DNA of 64,000 nt from NCBI RefSeq assembly GCF_031582965.1, contig NZ_CP134049.1, forward strand, positions 2,480,001-2,544,000. The letters run 5' to 3'. Shown piece after piece: positions 16,786 to 25,581 of this stretch (the first letter of the stretch is position 1; the number at the start of each line of letters is the position of its first letter). The position numbers were made by a program, and so were the translations under genes. The notes below the pieces were generated by a model. That model was not told the DNA's origin. It saw nothing but the letters and a program-made list of their open reading frames with translations, and made no database searches. The stretch comes from Bacillus sp. NEB1478 (lineage in GTDB: Bacteria; Bacillota; Bacilli; Bacillales; Fictibacillaceae).

Positions 16786-17958
16786 TTATTCCTCAAAAGT
16801 TCCTTTTACAACAGACTTGCTTTCACGCACCATGACTTGACCGAGTGCAATAACAGTATGAATGGTAAGGTCCTCTTTCTTTAAAAGAACTAGATCAGCA
16901 TCAAGCCCGGTCAGCAGCTGTCCTTTATTTTTCAGTTTTAAAATTCTTGCAGGGTTGGAAGTAATCGTCTGCAAGGCCGTCTCCAGTGGAATTCCCTCTA
17001 ATTGAACAGCGTCTCTAACTTCATTATATAAAGAAGACACTTTCCCGATGCGAAGACCAATAAATTCTCCACGTTCATTAAAAGCCGGTAAACTTCCTTG
17101 GGCATCAGAAGTAAATGTGATTTGTCCGCTATTGACGCCTGCATCAAGCATCCTCTTTAAACCAGTACTGGACTTTACTTCGCCTTCTTCAATAAACTGC
17201 TTCGTCGTGCTAGTTGTAAAATCAACATAACCGCCTTTAATAGCGTATTGGATCCCTGCTTCAAACACATATGAATTTCGGTTAATGTGTGTGGGATAAA
17301 ATTGCGAAATCGGCAGATCAGTTGTCGCGATCACTTCTTCGATCAATGAAAGCATACTTTTGCTGTCACCAAGATGTATGTTGACGACTCCCGCTTTTCC
17401 TGAAAGCATGCCGGCAACCCGAGCTTGTGCGGCAAGTCTTGCAAGCTCATGTGCAGTCGGCTGACTTGAGCGATGATCTGCAATCGCAATTTCGCCGACT
17501 CCAATAATTTCTTCAACCATCATAATGTCTGTCTGGATACTGTCGGTCAACGTTCTAACAGGTACTTGATAAGAGCCAGTGTGGGCGTAGCACGAAATCC
17601 CCTCTTCTTTCAATCCCTTCGCTTTTGCGATTAAATTAGTCATGGTTCGAGCGGTTCCATCTGTTCCAATCACACCAACAATTGTAGTTATTCCTGAAGT
17701 AGTGATGTCCGACAGATAGATTTCAGGTGTTCTCGTTTTGTATCCGCCTTCCCCGCCGCCTCCAGTAATGTGAACATGACCGTCAATAAACCCAGGTGTA
17801 ATGATCTTACCTGAGGCATCAATCACTTCTATGTCAATAGAAGAAGACCACACAATACTATCAGAGATGTTTGCAATTTTTCCTGCTGCTAAAAGTATAT
17901 CTTTTTTACCAAGATAATGAGGTGCGTATACCTCACCGCCTTTAATGAGTTTAAACAT
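16786..17958 (-). CDS. iadA: Isoaspartyl dipeptidase
   Basis: 390 residues of the amidohydrolase superfamily, the length usual for IadA. Metal ligands are seen in PGFIDGHVHITGGGGEGG, in NIHLGD, in YPTHINRN and in the Asp of FTSDAQGS. The TRTPE segment and the carboxylated-Lys region fit beta-aspartyl peptidase. It hydrolyses beta-linked Asp dipeptides produced by protein ageing. I start at ATG 17958 with AAGGA eleven bases upstream; the frame is open for 54 more codons, but these give an unrelated basic, hydrophobic stretch. Confidence 0.9.
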   Translation of the reverse strand: MFKLIKGGEVYAPHYLGKKDILLAAGKIANISDSIVWSSSIDIEVIDASGKIITPGFIDGHVHITGGGGEGGYKTRTPEIYLSDITTSGITTIVGVIGTDGTARTMTNLIAKAKGLKEEGISCYAHTGSYQVPVRTLTDSIQTDIMMVEEIIGVGEIAIADHRSSQPTAHELARLAAQARVAGMLSGKAGVVNIHLGDSKSMLSLIEEVIATTDLPISQFYPTHINRNSYVFEAGIQYAIKGGYVDFTTSTTKQFIEEGEVKSSTGLKRMLDAGVNSGQITFTSDAQGSLPAFNERGEFIGLRIGKVSSLYNEVRDAVQLEGIPLETALQTITSNPARILKLKNKGQLLTGLDADLVLLKKEDLTIHTVIALGQVMVRESKSVVKGTFEE

Positions 17959-18426
17959 GAAAATACCAGTCCTTAATAAATAATGTAGTATGACAATTAT
18001 ACCTGCAACTGTGAAAATCGTAAAAAGAATCTGCTGAAGCTTAATACATGTACGTGGCTTTTTTTCGGAACCTTTGCACCGTTTAGAAGTGTTGCTTTCC
18101 ACACGGCGTGCGGTAATCACCTTGAATACTAAATCCGTTTCAACTTGGCTTTTCTCATCTGCCTTCCTTATTATTTAGATTTTTTTTAGCTTTATTGACC
18201 GTAATCTAATATTTGAACACGAAATGAAGTGGAATGACAATCTGTATTCTCCCTTTTAATCCGAATATCAGAATGACATGAGATATTCCCACACTTTTCC
18301 GTTTGAATCTCACACTTTTTAGCTTTCATTCCACACTTTTGCATAAAATACCCACGAACCGACTAAAATCGACAAAAATGAAAGTCATGAGAAACAAGAA
18401 TATTTTATATAATTTCTTATCTTTTT
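17959..18426. other. Intergenic region without a recognised gene
   Basis: Apart from the 21-bp-period repeat at 18288-18358 this gap holds AT-rich sequence, including the untranslated upstream region of iadA. I see no convincing gene or RNA. Confidence 0.6.
18288..18358. repeat. CACACTTTT array with 21-bp period
   Basis: CACACTTTT occurs at 18288, 18309 and 18330, exactly 21 bases apart, and a decayed CACGAACC follows at 18351. The bases between differ. The spacing matches that of the CGTGGATAT arrays elsewhere in the window, but the sequence is different. Confidence 0.8.
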
Positions 18427-18465
18427 AAAAAACCTGTCCCGGAAAACAATTCCGGGACAGGTTTC
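18427..18465 (-). terminator. Terminator of the hpa operon
   Basis: AAACCTGTCCCGGAA and TTCCGGGACAGGTTT form a perfect 15-bp stem followed by T6 on the minus strand. Confidence 0.93.
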
Positions 18466-18479
18466 ATTCATTTATCCAA

Positions 18480-19463
18480 TCAAGTTACAAAGTCCGGCTT
18501 GCGTTGTGCAAGTGTCGGGCTTTTTTGCTTTACAGCTTCTCCTGTTTTCATGTCTAAAAAGGCTGTTGCTTCGTTAAACCAGCTGTCAGGCGCTTTATGC
18601 CCCCAGAATGTTTGCCGGCGAGGATCGTTAATATCCCATTTAACTGGTTTAAAATCGGGATCACTCGTTAAGTAATCCCCATTGTACAGTTCAATTCGAT
18701 TGCCGTCAGGGTCACGGACATACAGGAAGAATGCGTTTGATAATCCATGTCGTCCTGGACCGCGCTCGATGTTATCCGCATAACCCATACTCGCCATCAC
18801 GTCACAGCAATGAATGAGACTCATCGGATCAGACAGCCAGAAACCAACATGATGCAGTCTTGGTCCTTCACCGTTCATAAAAGCAACATCATGGACTGTT
18901 GGTTTACGGTGCAACCATGCCGCCCAAGTCCGGTCGTCTTCTGTTGCTGTATACTCCGAAACTCTAAATCCTAGTTCCTTCGTATAGAAGGAAACAGCCG
19001 CTTCCACATCAGGTACCATACAATTAATGTGGTCGATCCGCTGAACACGTGCACCTCGGTACAAATCGTACTTTTGAATGCAGCGCTCGACACCTTTCAT
19101 CTCCACAAAAAATTCTAAAGGTATGCCTGAGGGATCTTCCACTCGCAATGTTTTACCGATTCCAGCTGCATCATCAGCTTCATACCAGATCGCTTTGGAA
19201 CCTTTCCCTTTAAAGAAAGTTTCTAACGCAGCGAGATGGGCTTCTTCCCATACTTTGTAGCTGACAACATGAACACCAGGCTTTTCTCCTTTTTTCAAAA
19301 GAAGGCTATGGTGACAATGTTCTTCCAGTCCCCTCAATGCGATCCATTCTGAACTGGAATCTGTTTCAATAAAACCTAATGCATTGACGTAAAAATCTCT
19401 TGAAGCATTTAAGTCCGTTACATTCATAACAACACGGGCGATCCGGATAATGTTAAAGTCCAT
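18480..19463 (-). CDS. hpaD: 3,4-dihydroxyphenylacetate 2,3-dioxygenase
   Basis: 327 residues and two vicinal-oxygen-chelate modules, as in type I extradiol dioxygenases such as Brevibacterium homoprotocatechuate dioxygenase. The metal ligands are the His of RIDHINCMV (~145), the His of LHHVGFW (~205) and the Glu of NRIELYNGDY (~260). It cleaves homoprotocatechuate next to its hydroxyls to 5-carboxymethyl-2-hydroxymuconate semialdehyde, using Fe(II) or Mn(II). ATG 19463 fits AAGGA eight bases upstream; the ATG three codons earlier is too close. It is the last gene of the operon, 14 bases after hpaB. Confidence 0.94.
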   Translation of the reverse strand: MDFNIIRIARVVMNVTDLNASRDFYVNALGFIETDSSSEWIALRGLEEHCHHSLLLKKGEKPGVHVVSYKVWEEAHLAALETFFKGKGSKAIWYEADDAAGIGKTLRVEDPSGIPLEFFVEMKGVERCIQKYDLYRGARVQRIDHINCMVPDVEAAVSFYTKELGFRVSEYTATEDDRTWAAWLHRKPTVHDVAFMNGEGPRLHHVGFWLSDPMSLIHCCDVMASMGYADNIERGPGRHGLSNAFFLYVRDPDGNRIELYNGDYLTSDPDFKPVKWDINDPRRQTFWGHKAPDSWFNEATAFLDMKTGEAVKQKSPTLAQRKPDFVT

Positions 19464-19477
19464 ATGCTCCATCCTTT

Positions 19478-20953
19478 CTATACACGCGTGTAGTTATGAC
19501 TGCTGGAATTCACACGCTTTAAAAAGTCCTGAACCATTACTTTATATGGTTCTTTATTGAATTGGTCGTAATAAACATTGGACATACGTGCAGGATCTCC
19601 AAAGAAGTAATATTCATAAAGCGCCTGACGCCCTCCAAAAGAACTTACTGAGATATCCCAAGCTAGACGGAACAGCTGAACACGCTCATAACCATCAATG
19701 TTGGCACCTTGCGTATAACGGTGAACGAGTTCTCCGATATCGTCTGCATTAAAGTCTGCCTCCGTCGGAATTCCCATCAAACCTGAAGCTCCAAGAATCC
19801 TCACGATTTCAACAATGCGCTGATACATTTTTGGATACCAGTTGCGTGCAGCATTGAGCGGTGCAAAGTCTGGTGTCATGTTTCCATATTTATCGATCGA
19901 AGCGTTATGCTCTGCACGATACAAGTGTGATCGCATCGTTTCTAAGATCAGCATTACTTCTGAGGCTTTTTCTTTGACGTGAGGAAACACATCGATGCCG
20001 ATCGACTCCATCATGTTTAAAATAACTCCAAGAACAAACTCTGTTTTAACTGTGTTTTTTGCAATAACTTGATGAGCCATATGAACGATCGCATTTGTTT
20101 CAACATACGTTCTATTGCAGATATCAGAATTACCGCTTACGAATACACGCTCCCAAGGAACAAGGACGTTATCGAAAACAACGATCGCATCGCTTTCTTC
20201 AAATCGGGAACTTAATGGATGATCCCACTGGCTTTTTCCAGTATCAAATGATTCACGGCATAAGAATTTTAATCCTTCCGTATTGTTTGGAATCGCAAAT
20301 GCCATAGCATATGGATCGTCTTCTGCAGAAGCTTTGTTTAAAGTTGATGGAAAAACAACGATTTCATCTGTCACTCCACCAAGCGTCGCAAGCAAACGAG
20401 CTCCTTTCACAACGATTCCATCCTTGTTCTTCTCAACGATACGGGCTGATAGATATGGATCTTTTTGTTCGGACTGTTTTTTTGAGCGGTTCGTTTGCGG
20501 GTGGATCAAGGTATGCGTTAAACTCACATCATTTTCACGGCAATAGTCGTAATACTTTTTGGCATTTTCCGCAAACATCGGATCATCCTGGGCAAAGAAA
20601 CTTCCAGAAGTTCCGAACGCCATTACGCTCGTATTTAAATAATCGGGTGTGCGTCCCATCATTCCACCTGTATAACCCGCCCACTCGGATATCATTTCAC
20701 GTCGGCGGATAAGATCTTCTACTGTTTTCGGAGCGATAAAAGAAAGACCTACTTGATCACCAGTCTGTTCAGAGGTATATAGCATCTTGTCTGCTTTTTC
20801 GTGTTGGAGGTCATACAAATTAGCAATGGATCTTACCGTATTACGGAATGCAGGGTGTGAAGCCACATCATCCACTTTTTCACCGTGAATCCAAACGTTA
20901 TTTTTCGCTTTCTGAATTCCTTGAATATATTGTTCCCCCGTGCGTGCAGGCAA
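19478..20953 (-). CDS. hpaB: 4-hydroxyphenylacetate 3-monooxygenase, oxygenase part
   Basis: 491 residues of the FADH2-using HpaB family with an acyl-CoA-dehydrogenase fold. Substrate and flavin residues known from Thermus HpaB are matched by Arg and Tyr in MMGRTPDYLN and His in LTHTLIHPQTNRSK. It hydroxylates 4-hydroxyphenylacetate to 3,4-dihydroxyphenylacetate. It needs reduced FAD from a partner reductase (HpaC), which is not encoded in this window. The start is TTG 20953 with AGGAGGG. It lies between hpaE and hpaD, whose products act later in the same pathway. Confidence 0.94.
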   Translation of the reverse strand: MPARTGEQYIQGIQKAKNNVWIHGEKVDDVASHPAFRNTVRSIANLYDLQHEKADKMLYTSEQTGDQVGLSFIAPKTVEDLIRRREMISEWAGYTGGMMGRTPDYLNTSVMAFGTSGSFFAQDDPMFAENAKKYYDYCRENDVSLTHTLIHPQTNRSKKQSEQKDPYLSARIVEKNKDGIVVKGARLLATLGGVTDEIVVFPSTLNKASAEDDPYAMAFAIPNNTEGLKFLCRESFDTGKSQWDHPLSSRFEESDAIVVFDNVLVPWERVFVSGNSDICNRTYVETNAIVHMAHQVIAKNTVKTEFVLGVILNMMESIGIDVFPHVKEKASEVMLILETMRSHLYRAEHNASIDKYGNMTPDFAPLNAARNWYPKMYQRIVEIVRILGASGLMGIPTEADFNADDIGELVHRYTQGANIDGYERVQLFRLAWDISVSSFGGRQALYEYYFFGDPARMSNVYYDQFNKEPYKVMVQDFLKRVNSSSHNYTRV

Positions 20954-20964
20954 AGAAATCCCTC

Positions 20965-22479
20965 CTAGTGGTTGGCTTCAGTCTGAAGCTTTTGTTTTTT
21001 CTTTCCGAACTGCTGTATATGATGATCAGCGAGTGCAACATGCACCACTTTCATTTCCGTGTAAAATTCAAAGGCATAATGTCCGCCTTCGCGTCCGATT
21101 CCAGAGTTTTTGGACCCTCCAAATGGAATACGTAGATCGCGTACGTTTTGAGAATTCAGCCAAAGCATTCCTGCCTCTACACTGTTGGCAACACGAAGAC
21201 CTTTCTTCATGTCGTTCGTCCAGATATAGCCAGCAAGACCATATTTGATATCATTTGCGAACTCAATGACCTCTTCTTCATCTTTGAACGTCATAACTGA
21301 TAATACAGGACCAAAGATCTCTTCTTGGGCCACAGTCATATCATTTTTTACATTTAATAAAAGAGATGGAGCAACAAAGTTTCCTTTTTTATGAGTTTCA
21401 GAGAGTGATTGTGAATAGATTTCTGCTCCTTCATCTTCTGCGATCTTTAGATACCATTTTACATTTTCATAATGATCTTTATGAATGAGAGGACCAACTT
21501 CTGTATCAGGGTCAGATGGATCACCAACGATAATATTCTGTACTCGTTCTTTCAAGCGGTTAATAAATTCGTCTTTAATCGTCTCTTGTACAAAAAGTCT
21601 TGAATTTGCTGTACACCGTTCACCGTTGAAAGAAAAGATTCCCCATACACAGGCGTCAATCGCGCGTTCAATTTCACAGTCATCAAATACGATAATTGGT
21701 GACTTGCCGCCAAGTTCCATCGAAAATCGCTTTAATGAAGCCGCTCCGTTTCTCATAATCTCTGAACCTGTTTTTGTTTCTCCGGTAAACGAGATCAACT
21801 GGACGTCTGGATGGGCAACGAGTGACGCTCCAGCTGTTTCTCCAAATCCGTGAACAACGTTGAAAACACCTTGTGGCAGTCCCGCTTCATGGATAAGTTC
21901 TGCTAGTTTGTTAGCTGTCAGCGGCGACCATTCTGCTGGTTTTAAAATCACAGTGTTTCCTGTAGCAAGTGCTGGCGCAATCTTCCACGTTTCAAGCATA
22001 AAAGGTGCGTTCCAAGGTGTGATGAGCCCTGCAACACCTACGGGCTTTTGAATGGTATAGTTCATAAATTCATCGTCAACATGATAAGCTTCACCAGACA
22101 TACGATTTTTCACCATCTCTGCGTAAAAACGGAAGTTATCCGCTGAACGGCCAACCATTTTCCTCGTCTGTGCAATCGGCAGCCCTGTGTCATATGACTC
22201 GAGCAAAGCAATCTCTTCTATATCACGATCGATCAAATCCGCAATTTTATAAATAAATTGAAGACGTTTTCCCTGCTTCATCTTTCCCCAAGGGCCTCGT
22301 TTAAAAGCTTCTTTTGCTGCTTTTGCAGCTAGGTTAATATCTTCTTTCGTCCCTTCACTTACTGTATTAATTTTTTCGTTTGTAAAAGGATTCAGATTCA
22401 CAAATGTCTCACCGTCGAGACCAGATACGAACTGCCCGTTAATATAGTGCTGAATCTTTTCTTTAACCTCTGGCTTCAT
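20965..22479 (-). CDS. hpaE: 5-carboxymethyl-2-hydroxymuconate semialdehyde dehydrogenase
   Basis: 504 residues of the aldehyde dehydrogenase superfamily. The cofactor-binding LITPWNAPFMLETWK, the catalytic Glu in SMELGGKSPIIVF and the catalytic Cys in FSFNGERCTANSR are all present, as is QEEIFGPVLSVM. It oxidises the HpaD ring-cleavage product to 5-carboxymethyl-2-hydroxymuconate with NAD+. ATG 22479 has AGGAGGGA and overlaps the upstream FAH-family gene by 17 bases, so translation is coupled. Assignment to HpaE rather than another semialdehyde dehydrogenase rests on context. Confidence 0.92.
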   Translation of the reverse strand: MKPEVKEKIQHYINGQFVSGLDGETFVNLNPFTNEKINTVSEGTKEDINLAAKAAKEAFKRGPWGKMKQGKRLQFIYKIADLIDRDIEEIALLESYDTGLPIAQTRKMVGRSADNFRFYAEMVKNRMSGEAYHVDDEFMNYTIQKPVGVAGLITPWNAPFMLETWKIAPALATGNTVILKPAEWSPLTANKLAELIHEAGLPQGVFNVVHGFGETAGASLVAHPDVQLISFTGETKTGSEIMRNGAASLKRFSMELGGKSPIIVFDDCEIERAIDACVWGIFSFNGERCTANSRLFVQETIKDEFINRLKERVQNIIVGDPSDPDTEVGPLIHKDHYENVKWYLKIAEDEGAEIYSQSLSETHKKGNFVAPSLLLNVKNDMTVAQEEIFGPVLSVMTFKDEEEVIEFANDIKYGLAGYIWTNDMKKGLRVANSVEAGMLWLNSQNVRDLRIPFGGSKNSGIGREGGHYAFEFYTEMKVVHVALADHHIQQFGKKKQKLQTEANH

Positions 22480-23254
22480 GATCCTTCCCTCCTGTTGGTA
22501 CCTTTTCCGTACGGCCATCTACGATTGTATTTTCAAGTGCGCCTAAATAATCGATTTCAAGTCTGACAACATCTCCAGGGTGTATATGTGAAATACCTTT
22601 TGGCGTTCCTGTCCAAATCACATCATACGGTTCTAGTGTCATGAATGATGACACGAATTCAATAATTTCAGGAATCGAATACATTAAATCTTTCGTGTTC
22701 CCTTGCTGTCTGAGTTCGCCGTTCACATACGTACGAAGTTCTAGGTTTGTTACGTCAGGAATATCTGCCTCATCCACATAAAACGGACCCATCGGACCAA
22801 AAGTGTCATGGCCCTTCGCACGTACTGGCGGACGGTACCAATTGTTTACAAAATCACGTACAGTAACGTCATTCGCAATCGTGTAACCGCTTACATAATC
22901 CATCGCATTTTCAGCTTTTATGTTTCTTCCTTCTTTACCGATTACAACAGCAAGCTCATTTTCATAATGCATGTAAGTTGCGCCGTCCGGATAGAACACT
23001 TGACCTTTATGTCCGACCAAAGATGAATTTGGTTTGATAAACAATACCGGTTCTGCTGGTTTTTCTAGGCCAAGTTCATCTGCGTGATCCGCATAGTTCA
23101 ATGCGAGTCCGATCATTTTATTCGGCTGAAATGGAGGAAGCCATGTTTCAATATCTTTTATATTTGCTGTATTCCCTGATGAAAAGGTGATTGTTTCATC
23201 AACTATTGTTCCTTTTTGCTCTCTTCCTTCATAAATAACACGTGCGTGTTTCAT
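22463..23254 (-). CDS. FAH-family isomerase/decarboxylase of the hpa pathway (HpaG/HpcE-type)
   Basis: 263 residues of the fumarylacetoacetate hydrolase fold. The metal ligands lie in YENELAVVIGKEGRN; GYTIANDVTVRDF and VIWTGTPKGISHIHPGDVV complete the family signature. HpaG-type enzymes decarboxylate 5-oxopent-3-ene-1,2,5-tricarboxylate and isomerise the product to 2-oxohept-3-enedioate. In E. coli two such halves are fused; here there is a single unit. Its start ATG overlaps the stop codon of the DapA-like gene. Position in the operon supports the role; which of the two reactions it carries out is open. Confidence 0.88.
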   Translation of the reverse strand: MKHARVIYEGREQKGTIVDETITFSSGNTANIKDIETWLPPFQPNKMIGLALNYADHADELGLEKPAEPVLFIKPNSSLVGHKGQVFYPDGATYMHYENELAVVIGKEGRNIKAENAMDYVSGYTIANDVTVRDFVNNWYRPPVRAKGHDTFGPMGPFYVDEADIPDVTNLELRTYVNGELRQQGNTKDLMYSIPEIIEFVSSFMTLEPYDVIWTGTPKGISHIHPGDVVRLEIDYLGALENTIVDGRTEKVPTGGKDHEARG

Positions 23255-24177
23255 TACGCTTCACTCCCTATTTTTTCTACAAGACCATAATCAGCTAATA
23301 CAGATCTAATTTCTTTTTGCAGTGATTCAGCCGGAAGGTCCATCGGCATTCTTAATGTTGGATTGATTTTACCCATCATCCCTAAAGCTGCTTTTAGTGG
23401 AGCTGGATTCGTGTCTTTAAAAAGAACATCGTTTAGCGGCATGAGATCGTAATGAAGTTTAAGTGCTTCTTGAACATTACCAGACTCCCAAGCGTTATAC
23501 ACTTCTGCCACTTTTGACGGCAGAACGTTAGCCGTCGCTGATATGTACCCAGCTCCGCCAATCGCAAGCATCGGATAGCACAGAAGTTCAATGCCCGAAT
23601 ACAGCAAAAAGTCACGTCCGCAATGCATGAGCACTCGATTTACGTGTTCAAAGTCTTTATTGGATTCTTTTACACCGATAATATTCGGACAATCCTCATT
23701 TAAACGGGCTAATGTTTTTACTTCAAGGTTTACAGCGGTTCTGCCTGGAATGTTATAGATGATTAATGGTATATCTACGCTGTCAGCGATTGTTTTGAAA
23801 TGTTTGTAAAGTGCATGCTGTGATGGCTTGTTGTAGTATGGAACGATGACCATTGCGGCATCTGCTCCCATTTCTTGTGCGAGTTTTGTTAAGTGAAGGG
23901 ATTCTTGGTGGTTGGTTGATCCTGTACCAGGTACGATTGGTACGCGTTTGTTTACAGCTTTAATGGCTTTCTCCATCACTTGTTCCCGTTCATTTAACGT
24001 AAGTGAGGAGGGTTCACCAGTTGTTCCAGTAACTGAGATACCATGACTTCCAGATTGAATATGCCAGTCTATTAAACTTTTAAGTGAATTAAGATCAAGC
24101 GATTCATCCTCATGGAAAGGGGTAATGATTGGCGCGATAGACCCTCGAATATTCTTTTTTGCTTCTTCTACGTTCAT
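23254..24177 (-). CDS. DapA/NAL-family aldolase in the hpa operon
   Basis: 307 residues of the class I pyruvate aldolase superfamily. The pyruvate-binding GTTGEPSSLT, the Tyr of IIYNIPGRT and the Schiff-base Lys of IIGVKESNKD are all present. Family members include dihydrodipicolinate synthase, N-acetylneuraminate lyase and aromatic-pathway aldolases. In an hpa operon that lacks the usual class II aldolase HpaI, the likely job is to split 4-hydroxy-2-oxoheptanedioate to pyruvate and succinate semialdehyde. That is inference; a true lysine-pathway DapA would not be expected here. AAGGAG precedes ATG 24177. Confidence 0.85.
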   Translation of the reverse strand: MNVEEAKKNIRGSIAPIITPFHEDESLDLNSLKSLIDWHIQSGSHGISVTGTTGEPSSLTLNEREQVMEKAIKAVNKRVPIVPGTGSTNHQESLHLTKLAQEMGADAAMVIVPYYNKPSQHALYKHFKTIADSVDIPLIIYNIPGRTAVNLEVKTLARLNEDCPNIIGVKESNKDFEHVNRVLMHCGRDFLLYSGIELLCYPMLAIGGAGYISATANVLPSKVAEVYNAWESGNVQEALKLHYDLMPLNDVLFKDTNPAPLKAALGMMGKINPTLRMPMDLPAESLQKEIRSVLADYGLVEKIGSEA

Positions 24178-24189
24178 TCTTTCATCTCC

Positions 24190-24873
24190 TTATAAAGTTT
24201 TCGTTTTGGTTCTTGACTGAATCGTTTTGTCTTCCTGAAAAGCTTTAAGGGTGTTCATTTTGTGGCTGCGGGTAAATGCCTCGATTTTTTTGGGATCTTC
24301 TCTCTTTTCAATCATTTCGATTAATTGATAATGTTCAGCAATGGAACGCTTCATTCTTGCAGGCTGCATTGTAGTCCCGTTTTTCCGGACGGTACTGAGC
24401 CGTTCCCATGTTGCTTGTATCTGTTCCATTAAAAATTGATTATGGCAGTAAGTGTAAGTAAGTTTGTGGAATTCTTTGTTGAAGTTGGAGAAAAGAGAAA
24501 AATCGAGTACATCAAGTGCATCTTCCATTAGTCGAGTAAACGCTCTTAAATTCTTCAGCTTTTCATGAGGAAAGTGGACAGACGATTCTGCAGTTGCAAA
24601 ACCTTCCAATACTGCTAAAACTGACAATGTCTCTAAATATGCTTCTTCATCAAATGGGGTAACAATCGCTCCTGAGTAGGGTTTAAATGAGATGAGAGAA
24701 TCTGCTTCCAGTTGCCTGATTGCTTCTCGAACAGGAATTGCACTTGTGTGGAGCTCTCTTGCCAGCTGATCAATTACTAATTTGTGACCAGGCGGATATC
24801 TTCCATCTAGAATACGGGAACGGATGACTTGATAAGCATATTGCTGCTTGTTGGGTTTATGTGTAGTATTCAT
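24190..24873 (-). CDS. GntR-family (FCD) regulator of the hpa operon
   Basis: 227 residues. A winged helix-turn-helix spans residues 12-75 (LVIDQLARELHTSAIPVREAIRQLE), followed by an all-helical FCD ligand domain with a metal-binding pattern (Asp and His residues through ~210). FadR/FCD regulators bind carboxylic acids, commonly pathway intermediates. It is the first gene of the operon, 12 bases before the DapA-like gene. Two palindromic sites overlap its own promoter, so it probably represses itself and the whole operon until an aromatic acid appears. Confidence 0.9.
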   Translation of the reverse strand: MNTTHKPNKQQYAYQVIRSRILDGRYPPGHKLVIDQLARELHTSAIPVREAIRQLEADSLISFKPYSGAIVTPFDEEAYLETLSVLAVLEGFATAESSVHFPHEKLKNLRAFTRLMEDALDVLDFSLFSNFNKEFHKLTYTYCHNQFLMEQIQATWERLSTVRKNGTTMQPARMKRSIAEHYQLIEMIEKREDPKKIEAFTRSHKMNTLKAFQEDKTIQSRTKTKTL

Positions 24874-24890
24874 ATCTCTATGTTAATCTC

Positions 24891-24944
24891 AAATCATATA
24901 TGATTTCAACATTATTTTCAGAAAAATCATATATTATTGTCAAT
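24891..24944 (-). promoter_or_regulatory. hpa operon promoter with paired operators
   Basis: AAATCATATATGATTT at 24891-24906 is a perfect 16-base palindrome. A second copy, AAATCATATATTATTG, lies 33 bases away at 24924-24939, about three helical turns. TTGACA (24939-24944, minus strand) abuts the second site, so it lies between the -35 and -10. This layout fits cooperative repression by the GntR-family protein encoded just downstream. Confidence 0.8.
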
Positions 24945-25086
24945 TTAGTAAGATAGTAATGTTTTATGAACATATCGTGAAAATTGATAGGGATATTGTC
25001 ATGTTAACTATATTAGAAGTTTACATATGTAGTAAGAATAAGCTATTCTAATCCTATAGAATGTATACAAAGGGGTAAATAAACCC

Positions 25087-25377
25087 ATGAAAGTTATTAA
25101 CGCGATGGAAATACTTGTAGAAGAAGCATTAACGAATTACTGGGGCCAACTTCAGCTTCCATGCAAATGTGAGATTTGTAAAACGGATGTTTACGCGATT
25201 ACACTCAACAATTTGCCGCCCCGATATGTTTCAAATGAAGATGGCTATGCATACGTAAAAGCACAAAACTTTGATGACCAATCTCGAGTTAATATTTTAA
25301 ATCAGATCGTTAAAGCAACTGGAATCGTAGCAACGCGACCTTCACATGAAATAGAACCATCTTCCTATTCCGAATAG
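25087..25377 (+). CDS. ComFB-family protein
   Basis: 96 residues of the ComFB family. The N-terminal helix (MKVINAMEILVEEAL) is followed by a Cys-rich turn, CKCEICKTDVYAITLN, and a PPRYV segment typical of the family. B. subtilis ComFB sits in the comF competence operon with no known function; cyanobacterial relatives bind cyclic dinucleotides. Here it stands alone, away from comFA and comFC. AAGGGG lies thirteen bases before the ATG. A terminator overlaps the end of the gene. Confidence 0.88.
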   Translation: MKVINAMEILVEEALTNYWGQLQLPCKCEICKTDVYAITLNNLPPRYVSNEDGYAYVKAQNFDDQSRVNILNQIVKATGIVATRPSHEIEPSSYSE

Positions 25378-25388
25378 AAGATGGTTTT
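25353..25388 (+). terminator. Terminator overlapping the comFB-family stop
   Basis: AACCATCTTC pairs with GAAGATGGTT followed by T4; the stem begins inside the last codons. Confidence 0.75.
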
Positions 25389-25449
25389 TCTGTATCATCA
25401 AGCCATTTTTAACTCTGTCTCTTTATTCCTATTTTTCAGAAAAGTCCCT

Positions 25450-25478
25450 TGATAGCGCTTTTTCTTTGTGATATATTG
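25450..25478 (+). promoter_or_regulatory. Promoter of the cold-shock gene
   Basis: TTGATA (25450-25455), 17 bases, TATATT (25473-25478). It gives a leader of about 95 bases, as in cold-shock mRNAs whose leaders control translation at low temperature. Confidence 0.7.
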
Positions 25479-25581
25479 ATTTCAACCATTCTCGACTGGA
25501 TTACATCTTATGTGTTTAAGAGTTTGAAAGGAAGTTTGGTAATTCCGGCACAATTGTGCAAACGTTTTAGGAGGCATTCAC

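Noticed and set aside
17959..18120. 54-codon N-terminal extension of isoaspartyl dipeptidase
   Set aside because: The normal IadA start has its own binding site, and the extension is unlike the family.
18480..24873. Complete 4-hydroxyphenylacetate pathway
   Set aside because: HpaC, HpaF, HpaH and a class II HpaI are not encoded here, so the cluster is only partial.
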